Source of the DNA: Apostichopus japonicus | Lineage: Eukaryota; Echinodermata; Holothuroidea; Aspidochirotida; Stichopodidae | Direction of reading: 5' to 3' | Length of the DNA: 60,000 nt | Assembly (NCBI RefSeq): GCF_037975245.1 | Contig: NC_092566.1 | Span: 9,096,001 to 9,156,000 of the forward strand | In this document: positions 1 through 11,435 of the stretch, one piece after another | How the letters are laid out: each line of letters opens with the position of its first letter | Numbering within the stretch: position 1 is the first letter of the stretch | The notes under the pieces: model-generated | What the model was told of the DNA's origin: nothing | What the model saw: the letters and a program-made list of their open reading frames with translations, nothing else | Databases searched by the model: none | Position numbers and translations under genes: made by a program

Positions 1-383
1 GTCTTACTGTACTTAATACTTACACTGCATGTTGCGTGGTTCTCCATTCTACAGCTCTGTTGCTCATAATAGGCGTCTTTTCTTTTTATTACAAATCGGA
101 TGACCTTTTCAGATGGGAAAGGTAGCTGTCTCATGGTTAAAAAACAAGACATGTTACCTTGGCCGACCAGGGCGCAAACCCACAACCTACCAGTTGTTAG
201 GTTCCATTGCTTCTAACACTACTGCCTTTATCCACCCATTACATGCCATGGCACTGGTCTTAATGAGATGTATAATTTCTTCCATTATGCAAATATTTGA
301 TTCTGTAAAGGACATAGGACAAAATATTTGATTGTGTTAGTTATATAATTATTATTAACTTTATTGTTGTCTTTACTTGACAG
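1..383 (+). other. PFDN2: PFDN2 intron (partial)
   Basis: This is intron sequence upstream of the last PFDN2 exon. It ends in a normal acceptor (ctttacttgacag). The only recognisable content is a degraded tRNA-derived SINE at about 105-245. No earlier PFDN2 exon is visible. Confidence 0.7.
105..248 (-). mobile_element. tRNA-Ser-like SINE relic (family C, copy 1)
   Basis: Read on the minus strand, the segment contains an A-box-like GTGGATAAAGGC, a long variable-arm-like region and a B-box-like GTGGGTTTG. It aligns over about 140 bp with a clearer copy at about 13020-13165. The long variable arm and the loop of the better copy point to a serine tRNA origin. It is heavily diverged and cannot be a functional tRNA. 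Confidence 0.5.
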
Positions 384-557
384 ATTCAAAAACTAATAGA
401 GTCGTTAGGAAAGCAGATACAGTCTAAATCAGCAGAATTAACAGAATACAGGGAGAAGTACAACATAAAGGTCAAAGGTGAACAACCGCCAAGTTCGGAG
501 GAAGAGAAGGGCTCGTCTGCCAGCCAGGGAGTGCTCGTAGCCAAAGACTCTAAGTAA
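384..557 (+). CDS. PFDN2: Prefoldin subunit 2, last coding exon
   Basis: This is the last coding exon of a beta-type prefoldin subunit, part of the hexameric cytosolic chaperone that delivers unfolded actin and tubulin to the TRiC/CCT chaperonin. An acceptor AG at 382-383 opens the exon in phase 0, and 57 codons run to a TAA at 555-557. The encoded segment begins IQKLIESLGKQIQSKSAE and continues TEYREKYNIKVKGE. It aligns with the C-terminal coiled-coil helix of vertebrate PFDN2 (IQKIIETLTQQLQAKGKELNEF). A low-complexity tail follows, ending in GVLVAKDSK, whereas the vertebrate protein ends GVLVS. The N-terminal helix and the beta hairpins must lie in exons to the left of the window. Assignment is by recalled family similarity. 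Confidence 0.9.
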   Translation: MQKLIESLGKQIQSKSAELTEYREKYNIKVKGEQPPSSEEEKGSSASQGVLVAKDSK

Positions 558-3091
558 CATAGCCCGGAGAAAAGAAATACCAGATGCAGTCTCTATGGCG
601 ATTTCCTGATCCTCAAGTTGGGTCACCGTGGGAACATTTTTGCCTAACTGTGTGTCTCCACTGCAGTACCGTTGTACAAGAAGCAAGCGTCTACCGCAGT
701 ACGTACAACTGAGCGTTCAGGCAAGGAACATTCAGAAAATCTAAGTATGTGTGTGTACTTTCCTCAGAACTATTACTTACGAGGAGAGTAGCTGGGCTTT
801 ATTTCTTAGCAAAACATTATTTTGGGCTTCATTAGCCACGCTAACCGTGAAATGAATCTTTGATGTGTGAAACCACGAAAATATGTTTGACTGAACCCAA
901 GGGATTACAAAGCGCTTACAATTGGGGGCCTTGAGCTGTTGAAAGTCAAGTATGCATTTAGTACAGGGGGGTTGGGGTGCAAGGTTAGATATTCATAAAT
1001 TTCAATTTTAAAGGAAAGCAAACAAACATCGTCTTTGGTCTGTTCCCTGTACGACATTTCAAATTATTGTGCAATCTGGATGAAAGTGAAGATATTGTAG
1101 TAAGACTCTGGGCCTTGATGGCTGTAACAGAACTACAGTAGGTCACAATGGTTGAGATTAAAGCAGCATTTTGCGTCCTCGACTATGATATTTCTCAACC
1201 TCACTGACTCCACTATGTCATAACGACATACATAACTAGCTTATCTATTTATATTTTACTTCAAATGGTGGCATAAAAGTCGAAAAAATTGCAACTTTCA
1301 ACTTTGTTGTTCTCCAAGGTATTTTCCGTTGGGAACCCAATAAACCTCGCTCATAATATGAATATTTAAACACTACGAACGTCATTGACAGATACGTAAT
1401 ATAACACCACGCTTGATTTGTGTACAGTCTATATGGCAGTTGTACCAGGGAGTTGCATAACAACTCCCAACGCAAAGTCTTGAATCTATTTTTAGCAACG
1501 GCTCATAACTAAACCTGCATCTCTGATTGGTTGAATTCGTGGGTTTGGAAACTGAATGCGATTTAATTTTGTATGTGGAATACTCGCCAACTAACGTTGT
1601 TGGCAGGGAAAAACTTGGCTAATATCTTAATTTGCTGTTTTGTGATTTGATGTATGTAAAAAACTCGATGGACATGTCAAAAAAGTAGAAAGTAAAAATT
1701 GAAATTATTCAGGGCCTTTCTGCAAATTCTGGGATATTATCGGTGCAGAATATCAAAATCTTGGGGCTTTTCCGGGATGAACACTTATAATTCGGGGACT
1801 ACAAAAGAAATCCGGGTGAGGAGGGGGGGGGCTGTCCCCGGAACTCGGAGATGTCTGGTCATCTTACGCTATTGATGTACTAAACAGAACATTGTGAAGG
1901 GTTACTTTACAATAATCCCTCAAGCAAAGATTGTATGTTTCTTTTATGGATGTTTTCAAAATGTTACATTCATAGGTAACATTTGTCTTATATGTCACCA
2001 ATCTAACCAGTGATAAATAAAGAAAACAAATTTTTTGACCCACGGTTGACTGTTTAGGATTGGACATTAAAAGTGTATGCTAATCTGTAGTATATAATAC
2101 ATGTATGCATGATCAGGTGGATGTAAGAGTTCTTTTTATTCTGCTTTTTATTTGTTTTGTAAAATGATATCTTCATTAAATGAGTGTGATTCTGTTTTGT
2201 GCCTCGTTTTGTAATTCTTCGTCTCACCGATTTCTTCCACAGAATGGAGTGGTAAAACTAGACTGCTAGCGTTTGCACTGACAATATCTGACTCTTCTTG
2301 GCAAGAGGTTATAGTTGGACACGCTGCCCCTCCCCTCCTCCTCCTCCCCTGCCCGTTTTCACCCATCTGAAGAACATCAAATTGCAATATTATTCACACA
2401 AAGGATCTCATTAGTTTAACTCTTAGGGTGTGAAGACTCGTGCAAAAAGAAACGTCTAATGCCGGTAATCTGATCTAGTTTCGAATGAGGTGTAACAGAA
2501 GTGTTAGACACCACCATTGATCCCAGAAAATACACACACAGCTTGCTACCGTGTACAAACGATACACATCTCAGATGGACATCTCAGGTCCAGCTAAAGA
2601 TAACAAGGTATCACGTTTCATTACTGTCTGCATTTTGTAGCGACAAGAGAAAACTTCACTTGCAAGCAACGGAAAGTTAACTTTTTCACAGGGCGGCACG
2701 TGGTTTGGGACGAGTCTTCAATGCCTTGAATAATGTACGTTCAAACTTTCAGTGACACGTAACTGACGGCAGCTTTTACCCCCAATTTCTGGAGTTATAA
2801 GGAAAAAAGAACACCGAGCGAGTGGTTGTGTTTGTATTTAGGCAAGGTGCTTCAAACTTCGCTCAAAAGAGTTACATAACAGTTATGTCAAAAGTTTAGC
2901 ATGCTGCCTAATATTTCTTAGCGTGATTAGCTCTATGTTCTATCACAAGTCATTCCCACAGATTAGCGGAGTATTAAAGATCATTATGTGACTTCCCAGC
3001 AAGCTTGGAGAAAAAAACCCTGAATGCTTAAATGCCCATTTCGTCATCATTATTGCCGTGAAACTATAGGTTATACTAACGTTCGTTAGTT
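558..3091. other. PFDN2 3' flank and intergenic spacer
   Basis: No gene is recognised here. AATAAA hexamers at 1339-1344 and 2016-2021 are possible poly(A) signals for PFDN2, but neither is close to the stop codon and I cannot choose between them. A dispersed repeat occupies about 1697-1866. Pyrimidine-rich, G-rich and AT-rich stretches fill the remainder without long open frames that look coding. Confidence 0.5.
1697..1866 (+). repeat. Dispersed repeat R1, copy 1
   Basis: The segment starts near AATTATTCAGGGCCTT. It continues through a CCGGG-rich part (gggatgaacac, tccgggtgagg, ctgtccccgg) and ends near gatgtctggtcatctta. The same order of words recurs at about 58280-58412, including attcagggcctt, gtccccggtaa and acatccggtcacctta. 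The two copies lie at opposite ends of the window, so this is a dispersed family, probably transposon-derived. No terminal repeats were defined. Confidence 0.55.
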
Positions 3092-3300
3092 ACTTCCGGT
3101 CTTGAATAGTCAGGGTTAACACTGCTGCAAGGTTTGACTGTCTTTACAAATGTAATAAAAAGTTCAGTGGTCTTTACCAACCACAGATGCAAATGCTATG
3201 TAAACTACAGCGTCAACCATGATAAAGCAAACATTGCGAAATCATGCATTGGTTATGAGGGCGACAAACCGGAAAGTATTTTGTTTTGATACAATTTCAA
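3092..3300 (+). promoter_or_regulatory. Candidate GMCL1 promoter
   Basis: A perfect ETS/GABP-type site (ACTTCCGGT, reverse ACCGGAAGT) sits at 3092-3100. An inverted CCAAT box (ATTGG) lies at 3248-3252, about 135 bp before the GMCL1 start codon. This pairing is typical of TATA-less broadly expressed promoters. The transcription start itself is not visible in sequence alone. Confidence 0.35.
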
Positions 3301-3357
3301 GCTGAAACAAGAATTGTACGTAGTTGTTGGGTTCGTATAATTCAAAACAAGATCGTG

Positions 3358-3363
3358 ATGTAG
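3358..3363 (+). promoter_or_regulatory. Start-stop upstream element (ATG TAG)
   Basis: An ATG is followed directly by TAG 23 nt before the GMCL1 start codon, in a different frame. If it lies within the 5'UTR it would be a minimal start-stop element. Such elements are known to hold initiating ribosomes and lower downstream translation. Whether it is transcribed depends on the unknown start site. Confidence 0.35.
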
Positions 3364-3386
3364 GGGTTACACAAATTCTTAAAAAT

Positions 3387-3511
3387 ATGGGTAACATTCC
3401 TGCAAGATTTAGAGGTGAAGTACTCAGCGAAGGAGTGAAAGGTCAGAAAAGATCGTTAGGAGATGATAGTGAGGACGATGAAGATACAAAGCATATGAAC
3501 TCACCCCAAAG
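3387..3511 (+). CDS. GMCL1: GMCL1 coding exon 1
   Basis: Encodes residues 1-41. The start context is AAT ATG G. The exon ends CAAAG before GTAGCT in phase 2. The short N-terminus carries MGNIPA and an acidic patch (DDSEDDEDTK), matching the acidic stretch ahead of the BTB domain in vertebrates but shorter. Confidence 0.88.
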
Positions 3512-6500
3512 GTAGCTATAGTCTAAGTTTCTAGCGATAGTCAACTTGGGCCTAGCGTTAAAGTATGCATCTGTATGTAGGACTAACAGTAACACTGAAC
3601 AGGGCTAGTCGACGGGGTACACTCACGTAATTATACTTAATTTAGGCCTTAGCCCATATTGAGTTAGTGGGCCAAGGTCCTACTAAGTACTAGGCTAACC
3701 GAAAAGTAAAGTAATGCACATGCGCGCTTAAGAATGTGGTAAATTCGTATAATAGGCTCATATAATTACACTATAGAATAGGCTTATGTCAGACTTACCT
3801 GGGAAGTGTAGCCGGGACAAACTAAAACGAATGACAGCGAATGACCGAATGACAATTGACTTTGTACAGGGTTAATTATCATTTGCGAATGACAGCGAAT
3901 GACAACGAATGACAACGAAGGACAGTGTTGAGAAGAGATAGAATGATTAACGGAGTGGAGTAAATGCGGTTATTGGTTTTCTGCACAAAAATGATTTGAG
4001 GAAAATCGCATGTTATGTGGTTGCAGGGTTTTGGTGTAATTTACGGATAGAAACCACAGGGAAAGTTTTTGTGTGGGAAAACACTTTCGTGCTGTGCTTT
4101 TTACCTCTGTAGATTTATATAGAAAGATAACTGAAGCCGTTTCAAGATTATAGTATTCTTAGTTTCTAACATTTAATATCGGTAAATGACGTTAAATTTA
4201 CTTTTTAAAATCAGACTTACAATTTCGCTTATAAGGTGCGTTTTTATCTTGTCCGTATACTTTACTAGATCTAGATACCCACGAAGTCTGAACTGTGATA
4301 TCCGGTTGAAGCAAATGTCTGTGCTGTCATTACTGTCATTCGTTTTAGTCAACGCAATTTTTTAGTGTGTACAACATATTGTCATTCGTTATGTGTAACG
4401 CAATTGTCATTCGTTTTAGTAACACCCGTGTAGCCTACATCATACAAGATATACCTCCTAGGCGTAACTTTAGTTTAGGCTAGGCATAAGTCTTCAAATA
4501 TTTGAATAGGCTGGAAGCGATTTACTCTTTCTCTAGCACACTGTGGGCCTAGGTCTTCCCAAACTGTGCTCTAAACTTGAACATTGTGACATAACAATCA
4601 GTTTTTAAAACAAGTTAAAATAATTATCTGTGGTAGTTGTGTTAATAATATCAGTTTTTAAAACAAGTTAAAATAATTATCTGTGATAGTTGTGTTAATA
4701 ATATTTTGTGAAGAGTGTCAACTAGTACTAAGTGTTTATCAGATAAGACTTTGAGTATGACTTTTGGCCATATTGTACATCAGACATGTTTCATGACATC
4801 CCATAGGCTAGACTACTGTCAAAGTTGAGAATTCTGCATGAATGCATGATCAATTCTTTGGTAACATTTCAACTGGTTAAAAGCAGAATTAGGCCTAGAC
4901 TATAGACCCTTTGGAAGTCTGGCAACCCTGGTTGGTCCGTAACTTCAAATGGGGAGTCATGATTTAAGGTAATGTAGTATTATATGGTGATGAGCTCTCT
5001 ATATATTTCACTGAAGATTAACTGTACATGTCCATACCGTATGCTTCTCTCCTCATTTCAACATTAGAAAAAAGCTGAAATGTACTGCAAAGTACATTTA
5101 TGACACTCTGTTTGTGAATGGAGAAAATTCAGACATCACCATCAAGGCCCTCGATAAGGATTGGCCACTTCACAAGATTTATCTCTGCCAGGTAAGTTGT
5201 CTTAAGTAGTAAAGCAAGTGCTTTCAAATTATGTTTAAGATTTAAATTTTAAACTAAACAGAACCTGAAAGAGCTTGAGGTAAAATTGTTAAACAACCTC
5301 TTTGCTGCATATTCAATTGCTCTTTGTGCATTTTTATGTCCCTTTGCAGTTGTGTTTAACTGTGCAAAAAGTGGTGACTTTTATTACCAAATTTTTATTT
5401 GTAACCTCCACACACATATTGACCTTTCTAAAAGTAAAACATAAATATAAAGAAAGAAATGGTAGTACTCAGGGCAGTGCAGTTATGGTGGCAGTCTTTG
5501 TCTAGTGACTGTAATGTTTGTTATAAAGTTTTGCCGTGAAATGTCGGGCACTGTTCTCATGATGTCAAGCTTGTTTTATAAATTTACATGTACTGGTCAT
5601 GTGAAAAGAGAAAACTTGTTTAAATTTAACTATATGTACAGAAGCTCAACTGTAAAGTTTAAGCTTAGGCAAGTCTTCAAACAAGAAGAAAATTGAAGAA
5701 AAAAAACAGGATAGAAAAAAGGACACTCCACAAGTTTTTATGTATATTATTTTTTGTCCTCTCCAGTCCAGTTATTTTGCTAGCATGTTCAGCGGATCAT
5801 GGAAGGAATCCACCCTGAAGGAGATTACAGTAGACATACCAGATCAGAATATCGATGAAAATGGTGAGTAGAAGATTAAACACTGTACTGTAAGCTCTTC
5901 TCAGGATCAGCTGTACAGCATAGGCCTGCTATACATATCAAGGAGGCACAACTGCACCATTTTGTTTGAAACAGACAGAGAAACACTGCATCCTTAACCA
6001 TATCACTGTAAAGTAGCCTACTCTAATCTATACATTGAATGTCCAATTTTGTCCGAAATCTCTCCCTCGTCCAAAAACGCTTGTACCTCGTCCAAAGTCG
6101 CTCCACCGTCCAGCAACTCTGATCTTTTCACTGAATGTCAAATTTTGCCCACCTTAGAAAAATCAGTACATTGGGGGGGCAGGTCCAAGCTATTGTATCC
6201 CTAGAAGCCAAATTTCAAACTTTACTGAAGCACCCTAAATGTGGTGTCAGGTTAAGGCTGAATTATTGAAGTTTCAGATTTTCATAATTTTTGGGGGATT
6301 TTTTTGCCTATTTGAACAATTACAGACGGCTAATTTGCATAAATTCAAATTGCAGTGTGACGTACGGGACATTTGAAATCCTATTTCCCTGCCAGCAATA
6401 TGAACTAATTGAATATATGTTATGTGGGACATGATACACCCTTCCTTCCAATAATTTTGACATATTATGTTTGGGGGTTCATCAATTAAATATGCTAATT

Positions 6501-9500
6501 AGCTAGTGTCCAAATACTGATGTTCTGTACGTCACAATTTTCATCACTTTTTTCAAGTTTTGATGCATGGAAGAACAATTTTTTTTTTGTGATATTCTAT
6601 AAAGTTCTAATTAAGAACATTGCTCAACAAAATCCATCCCAAAATAATTGAAATAATATTCACTGCAAATCTAATTATCAAATTTAAAATGTGACGTACA
6701 GGACAAAATGTGACGTACGGGACATAGTGTGGTGGAAACCCTGTATTTATACATAATAAACATGCATGGGCTCCGATGGGGACCTCTACTGGAAACCTTC
6801 CAATGCTTACAAATTTATTTTGTTGAAAGCTGGTACCAGTAGTTGCAACTTATAATCCCTGCATGCCTGAAGAGCACATCATGGCACCAAATAAAGATTG
6901 ACTGATGACCACCAACAGCCCAGGTGTTGTTCAATAAACTATGGGGAAGTCAATTGTGTGTGTGTGTGGGATACAGAATCATTTACAATGCTATTCAACA
7001 TTGACATTGAATGAGGACGACTTTAAGAATGTTGAGTTTGCATTTCAACATTTCGTAGGCCTATTGTGAAGTGTGACTATCATGACTTTGCAACAATGTT
7101 CTTGTGTCCTGAACTTAGATAGTAGACATTGAGATTTTTAGTGTAGAGTTTCACTCACCCAATTTTTGCAGAGAACAATCACTCATGAGTTTGTTCAATA
7201 ACCAGTATTAGGTGTATAGTGTTTTCTTTGTTTTACTAGTTTCATAGATGGACATTATGTGGACGTTACTGTCGACATTTTGGTATGTTTTGAATGGGAT
7301 GGAACATATTTCAACTTCAGGGTCAATAGTGGGGAGTATGATACAGTGTTGTACAGTATATACCAAAACAGTTTTGCACCAAAACATTGCATCTTGAATC
7401 ATTTGTGGTCTAACAAAGCTAGAATTGATGTTATGAGTATTTGGTCTGGTAACCAGTATTAGGTCTATAGAGTTTTCTTTGTTGTACTAGTTTCATAGAT
7501 GGACATTACGTGGACGTTACTGTGGACATTTTGGTATGTTTGGAATGGGATGGATCATATTTCAACTTCAGTGTCAATAGTGGGGGGTATGATACAGTGT
7601 TGTACAGTATATACCAAAGCAGTTTTGCACCAAAACTTTGCATCTTGAATCATTTGTGGTCTAACAAAGCTAGAATTGATGTTATGAGTATTTGGTCTGG
7701 TAACCAGTATTAGGTCTATAGAGTTTTCTTTGTTGTACTAGTTTCATAGATGGACGTCAGTGGACATTATTGTGGACATTTTGGTATGTTTTGAATGGGA
7801 TGGATCCTATTTCAACTTCAGGGTCAATAGTGGGGAGTATGATAAAGTGTTGTACAGTATATACCAAAGCAGTTTTGCACCAAAACTTTGCATCTTGAAT
7901 CATTTGTGGTCTAACAAAGCTAGAATTGATGTTATGAGTATTTGATGTACTGTATGTGTACAGTAGATTAATACTTTACGCATTCCATGTTTTATGTAGT
8001 TGAATGATCTCATAAGTACAGTCACTGCTGTTTTCCGTATCCCAGAGAGAAGGAAATATGGCATGAAATTACCAATGACATTGTTCTGGCATATCCAAAT
8101 TAATGTTTTTTATGTAGAAATCAGCTTGTTATGGTATATTCAGGAATTAAAATATGAGTTTTCATAGTCAATTTGTATATTGACAAATTGTCCCGTACGT
8201 CACATGTCCCGTACGTCACAGGACGATTTTCATTTGTGTAATCACTGTACTGGAAGGGCTTCATATTTTTTTCTAATATGTTACAGCTTAGCCCTTGGAA
8301 GGTTAGGCTATTCACTAGTTATAACAGCTTCATCACTGCCCTCCTAATTTCAGAGGGATTTCAGCTTTGCTCTTTAGTAAAAAAAAACACAAAATTCTCT
8401 GGTCCTGTACGTCACACTGTACATTAGTTATGATGGGACCTAATTAAAGCAAGTATAGGAAATCTTCATAAGTTTGTTATAAAGGAGCAGCAATAACAAA
8501 TATGTAAACCTGAAAAAGTTTCTGGAAAATAGATTTTTTATAACCTTTAGACACATTTAAGTCTCTGAAATGTCCCGTACTTCACAGTGCAAATAGCTTG
8601 GACCTGCCCTGGGTTAAAACCCAAAATGCATTTTGGTCAGCAAAATAGATCGGCAGTAAGTGTATCATTTATAGAAACATTAGGTGAGGAAATGCACCAC
8701 CTGTGCAGTTATTACATGCCTGACCGATACATTTTGTTTTTATGCGTTTAGCTGCAGGGAGACAAGTTTCCATATTCTTATGGACGAAAAAAAATCTACC
8801 TACTTACCTACCTACCTACCTACCTACCTACCTACCTACCTACCTACCTACCTACCTACCTACCTACCTACCTACCTACCTACCTACCTACCTACCTACC
8901 TACCTACTGTACCTACCTACTGTACCTACCTACTGTACCTACCTACTGTACCTACCTACCTACCTACCTACCTACCTACCTACTGTACCTACCTACTGTA
9001 CCTACCTACTGTACCTACCTACCTACCTACCTAGCTACCTACCTAGCTACCTACCTAGCTACCTACCTACCTATCTACGTACCTAACTACCTACCTACCT
9101 ACCTACCTACCTACTGTACCTACCTACTGTACCTACCTACCTACCTACCTATCTACGTACCTAACTACCTACCTACCTACCTACCTACCTACCTACCTAC
9201 CTACCTACTGTACCTACCTACTGTACCTACCTACTGTACCTACCTACTGTACCTACCTAGCTACCTACCTAGCTACCTACCTAGCTACCTACCTACCTAC
9301 CTACCTACTGTACCTACCTACTGTACCTACCTACTGTACCTACCTACCTAGCTACCTACCTAGCTACCTACCTAACTACCTACCTACCTACCTACCTACC
9401 TATCTACCTACCTACCTACCTACCTACTGTACCTACCTACCTACCTACCTACCTACCTACCTACTGTACCTACCTACTGTACCTACCTACTGTACCTACC

Positions 9501-11397
9501 TACCTACCTAGCTACCTACCTAGCTACCTACCTAGCTACCTACCTAGCTACCTACCTACCTACCTACTGTACCTACCTACTGTACCTACCTACTGTACCT
9601 ACCTACCTACCTACCTACCTACCTACCTACCTAGCTACCTACCTAGCTACCTACCTACCTACCTGCCTGCCTACCTACAGCATCACCTGAAATGTTAAAG
9701 AGAAGTTGTTAATGATGTAAAAACTCAAAGTTATACCATATATCTGGGAATTTGTATCGCTGTATTTGAATATGGCTTCAAAAAGCCAAAAACAAGAGAG
9801 AAAAACAAGTCAGAAGATATGTGGGCTGTGCTGCTTGATAATTAAGCTTCTTGTTACACAGCTATAAATCATCATGGTCTCCATTGTTAAGTTAACCAGC
9901 ATTTTCTCACCATTATTCTACAACAGCTCTGAAAGTTGCACTGGGATCTCTTTACCGAGATGACGTACTTATAGAACCAGCGAGAGTGGTGTCGGTGCTT
10001 GCAGCCGCCTCGCTGGTACAGCTTGTAAGTCTTTCAGTAGTATGTATTTTAGATCCTCCTGCAAGCAGGAACTCGCGAAGAAGACATCATTGGCTTATCA
10101 AAGCCGCAAGCTGACCGAAGTCAGTCTCTTAGATTCATATTTAACGTCCATGCTTATGAATAGTCAATTGTCAACAACTCAGTAACTGGATGACATACAT
10201 TAATCTTGGAGTGACTTGAACTCGGGTCAGTAGTTTTAGCTGTTCTGTCCAAGGTATATATTCAAAGATGCAGCTGGATATGCTGACATGAAATATGTGT
10301 TAAATTGTTTCATAGTGTACCATGTGTAACAGAATGGGATGAAGCTAGCTCAGGGCAAATATTGAACGGTAGTTCGGTCGTCTGAGACGATCTAATTTCT
10401 GTTCGGACTACCACAATCAGCTGTAGGAGACCGTCCGACAGATGACCAGATATTTACATCAAATTCAGATTGCATTGTCAATAAATTAGACCTACCCCCA
10501 AAATAGGTAAAATGATAAATTTGTATAACTCCCAATGCTGGTGAACTTCTATTCACCAACCTACACATCTCTCGTACGGTGTCCATGTTGATTGATTGTT
10601 ATTTTTTCGGTCAACCAAACTTGCTGTTCAGACAACCAAAATATCAGGCATGATTGTCCATGGGATGACCAGAAAGAAGTCTTAAAACTTTCCCCTGGAA
10701 TTAATATAAATTCTGCTGGTAGTTCAGGGGATGATTTATCCAGTATCGTATCGCAAAATGCTATTCAGAATGATCAAATTGCTATACAAGTCCTAAGATT
10801 TTTATAAAGCAGGTTTTTTTTGTTTGCACAGGAAAACATAGTATTTTATAAGAGACCAAATACAGATCCTTAAAAACTGCTATGTATACAAAACCTGAAC
10901 ACTATGTTTTTCCCTGTAGTGAAAACAGGTTTCATGCTCTAAATGTAGGGCATATAAAATTTCATGTTTACATCATGAATTTGACTACAAAATTTATGGA
11001 ATATCCCAGCTAAATGATGAAATATTTAAATATCTTTATCTACCGTACACTTATTATTATTATTTTTTTTTGGTATCCTTTGTACAGGATGGCTTAATAC
11101 AACAGTGTGCTGATGTCATGTCTGAGAATATCAGCCCTAAGACGATAGGAGCTTATCATTCGGCAGCGAGTTCGTACGGTCTACAGACGGTTGAAACAAG
11201 GTACTGTAAGATGAAGAGAGAGCAAAGAGAGGATTGAAATCCATATTTTATGCCGGTGTTGCTTTTATTCGCACAGACTGTTGTATAAAAACTTTACAAA
11301 TGTTTTCTTTGTAAGTAAAATAAACAGCGGAACTCTGACCGGGAAATTATATAAACAATGGAAAAGAGCTAAAGACAGTCTTGGCGAGAAGGTTATC

Positions 11398-11435
<38 letters not shown>

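Larger units (their letters stand above)
3512..5067 (+). other. GMCL1: GMCL1 intron 1
   Basis: Contains repeated TAGGCC/GGCCTAG/TAGGCT words between about 3545 and 3790 and again near 4450-4560. It also holds a 614-bp transposable element (3814-4427) and a two-copy 53-bp tandem duplication (4600-4705). No coding segment is seen. Confidence 0.6.
5864..9926 (+). other. GMCL1: GMCL1 intron 3
   Basis: At 4063 nt this is the longest GMCL1 intron. It holds a terminal-inverted-repeat element (6177-8609) with an internal triplication, followed by an 885-bp TACC satellite (8795-9679). The pieces attgaatgtccaattttgtcc near 6034 and actgaatgtcaaattttgccc near 6130 are a diverged local duplication. Confidence 0.6.

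Noticed and set aside
3324-3386. Upstream start for GMCL1 at 3324
   Set aside because: That frame begins with TTG, not ATG. The first in-frame ATG is 3387, which also gives the family's MG start.
6169-8617. A target-site duplication for the 2.4-kb TIR element
   Set aside because: The left flank is a run of seven G, and the right flank (tgggttaa) gives no unambiguous match, so none is claimed.
8684-9086. Open frames of about 115 codons across the TACC array
   Set aside because: They consist of YLPT repeats produced by the simple repeat; no start context, no homology, and they lie inside an intron.
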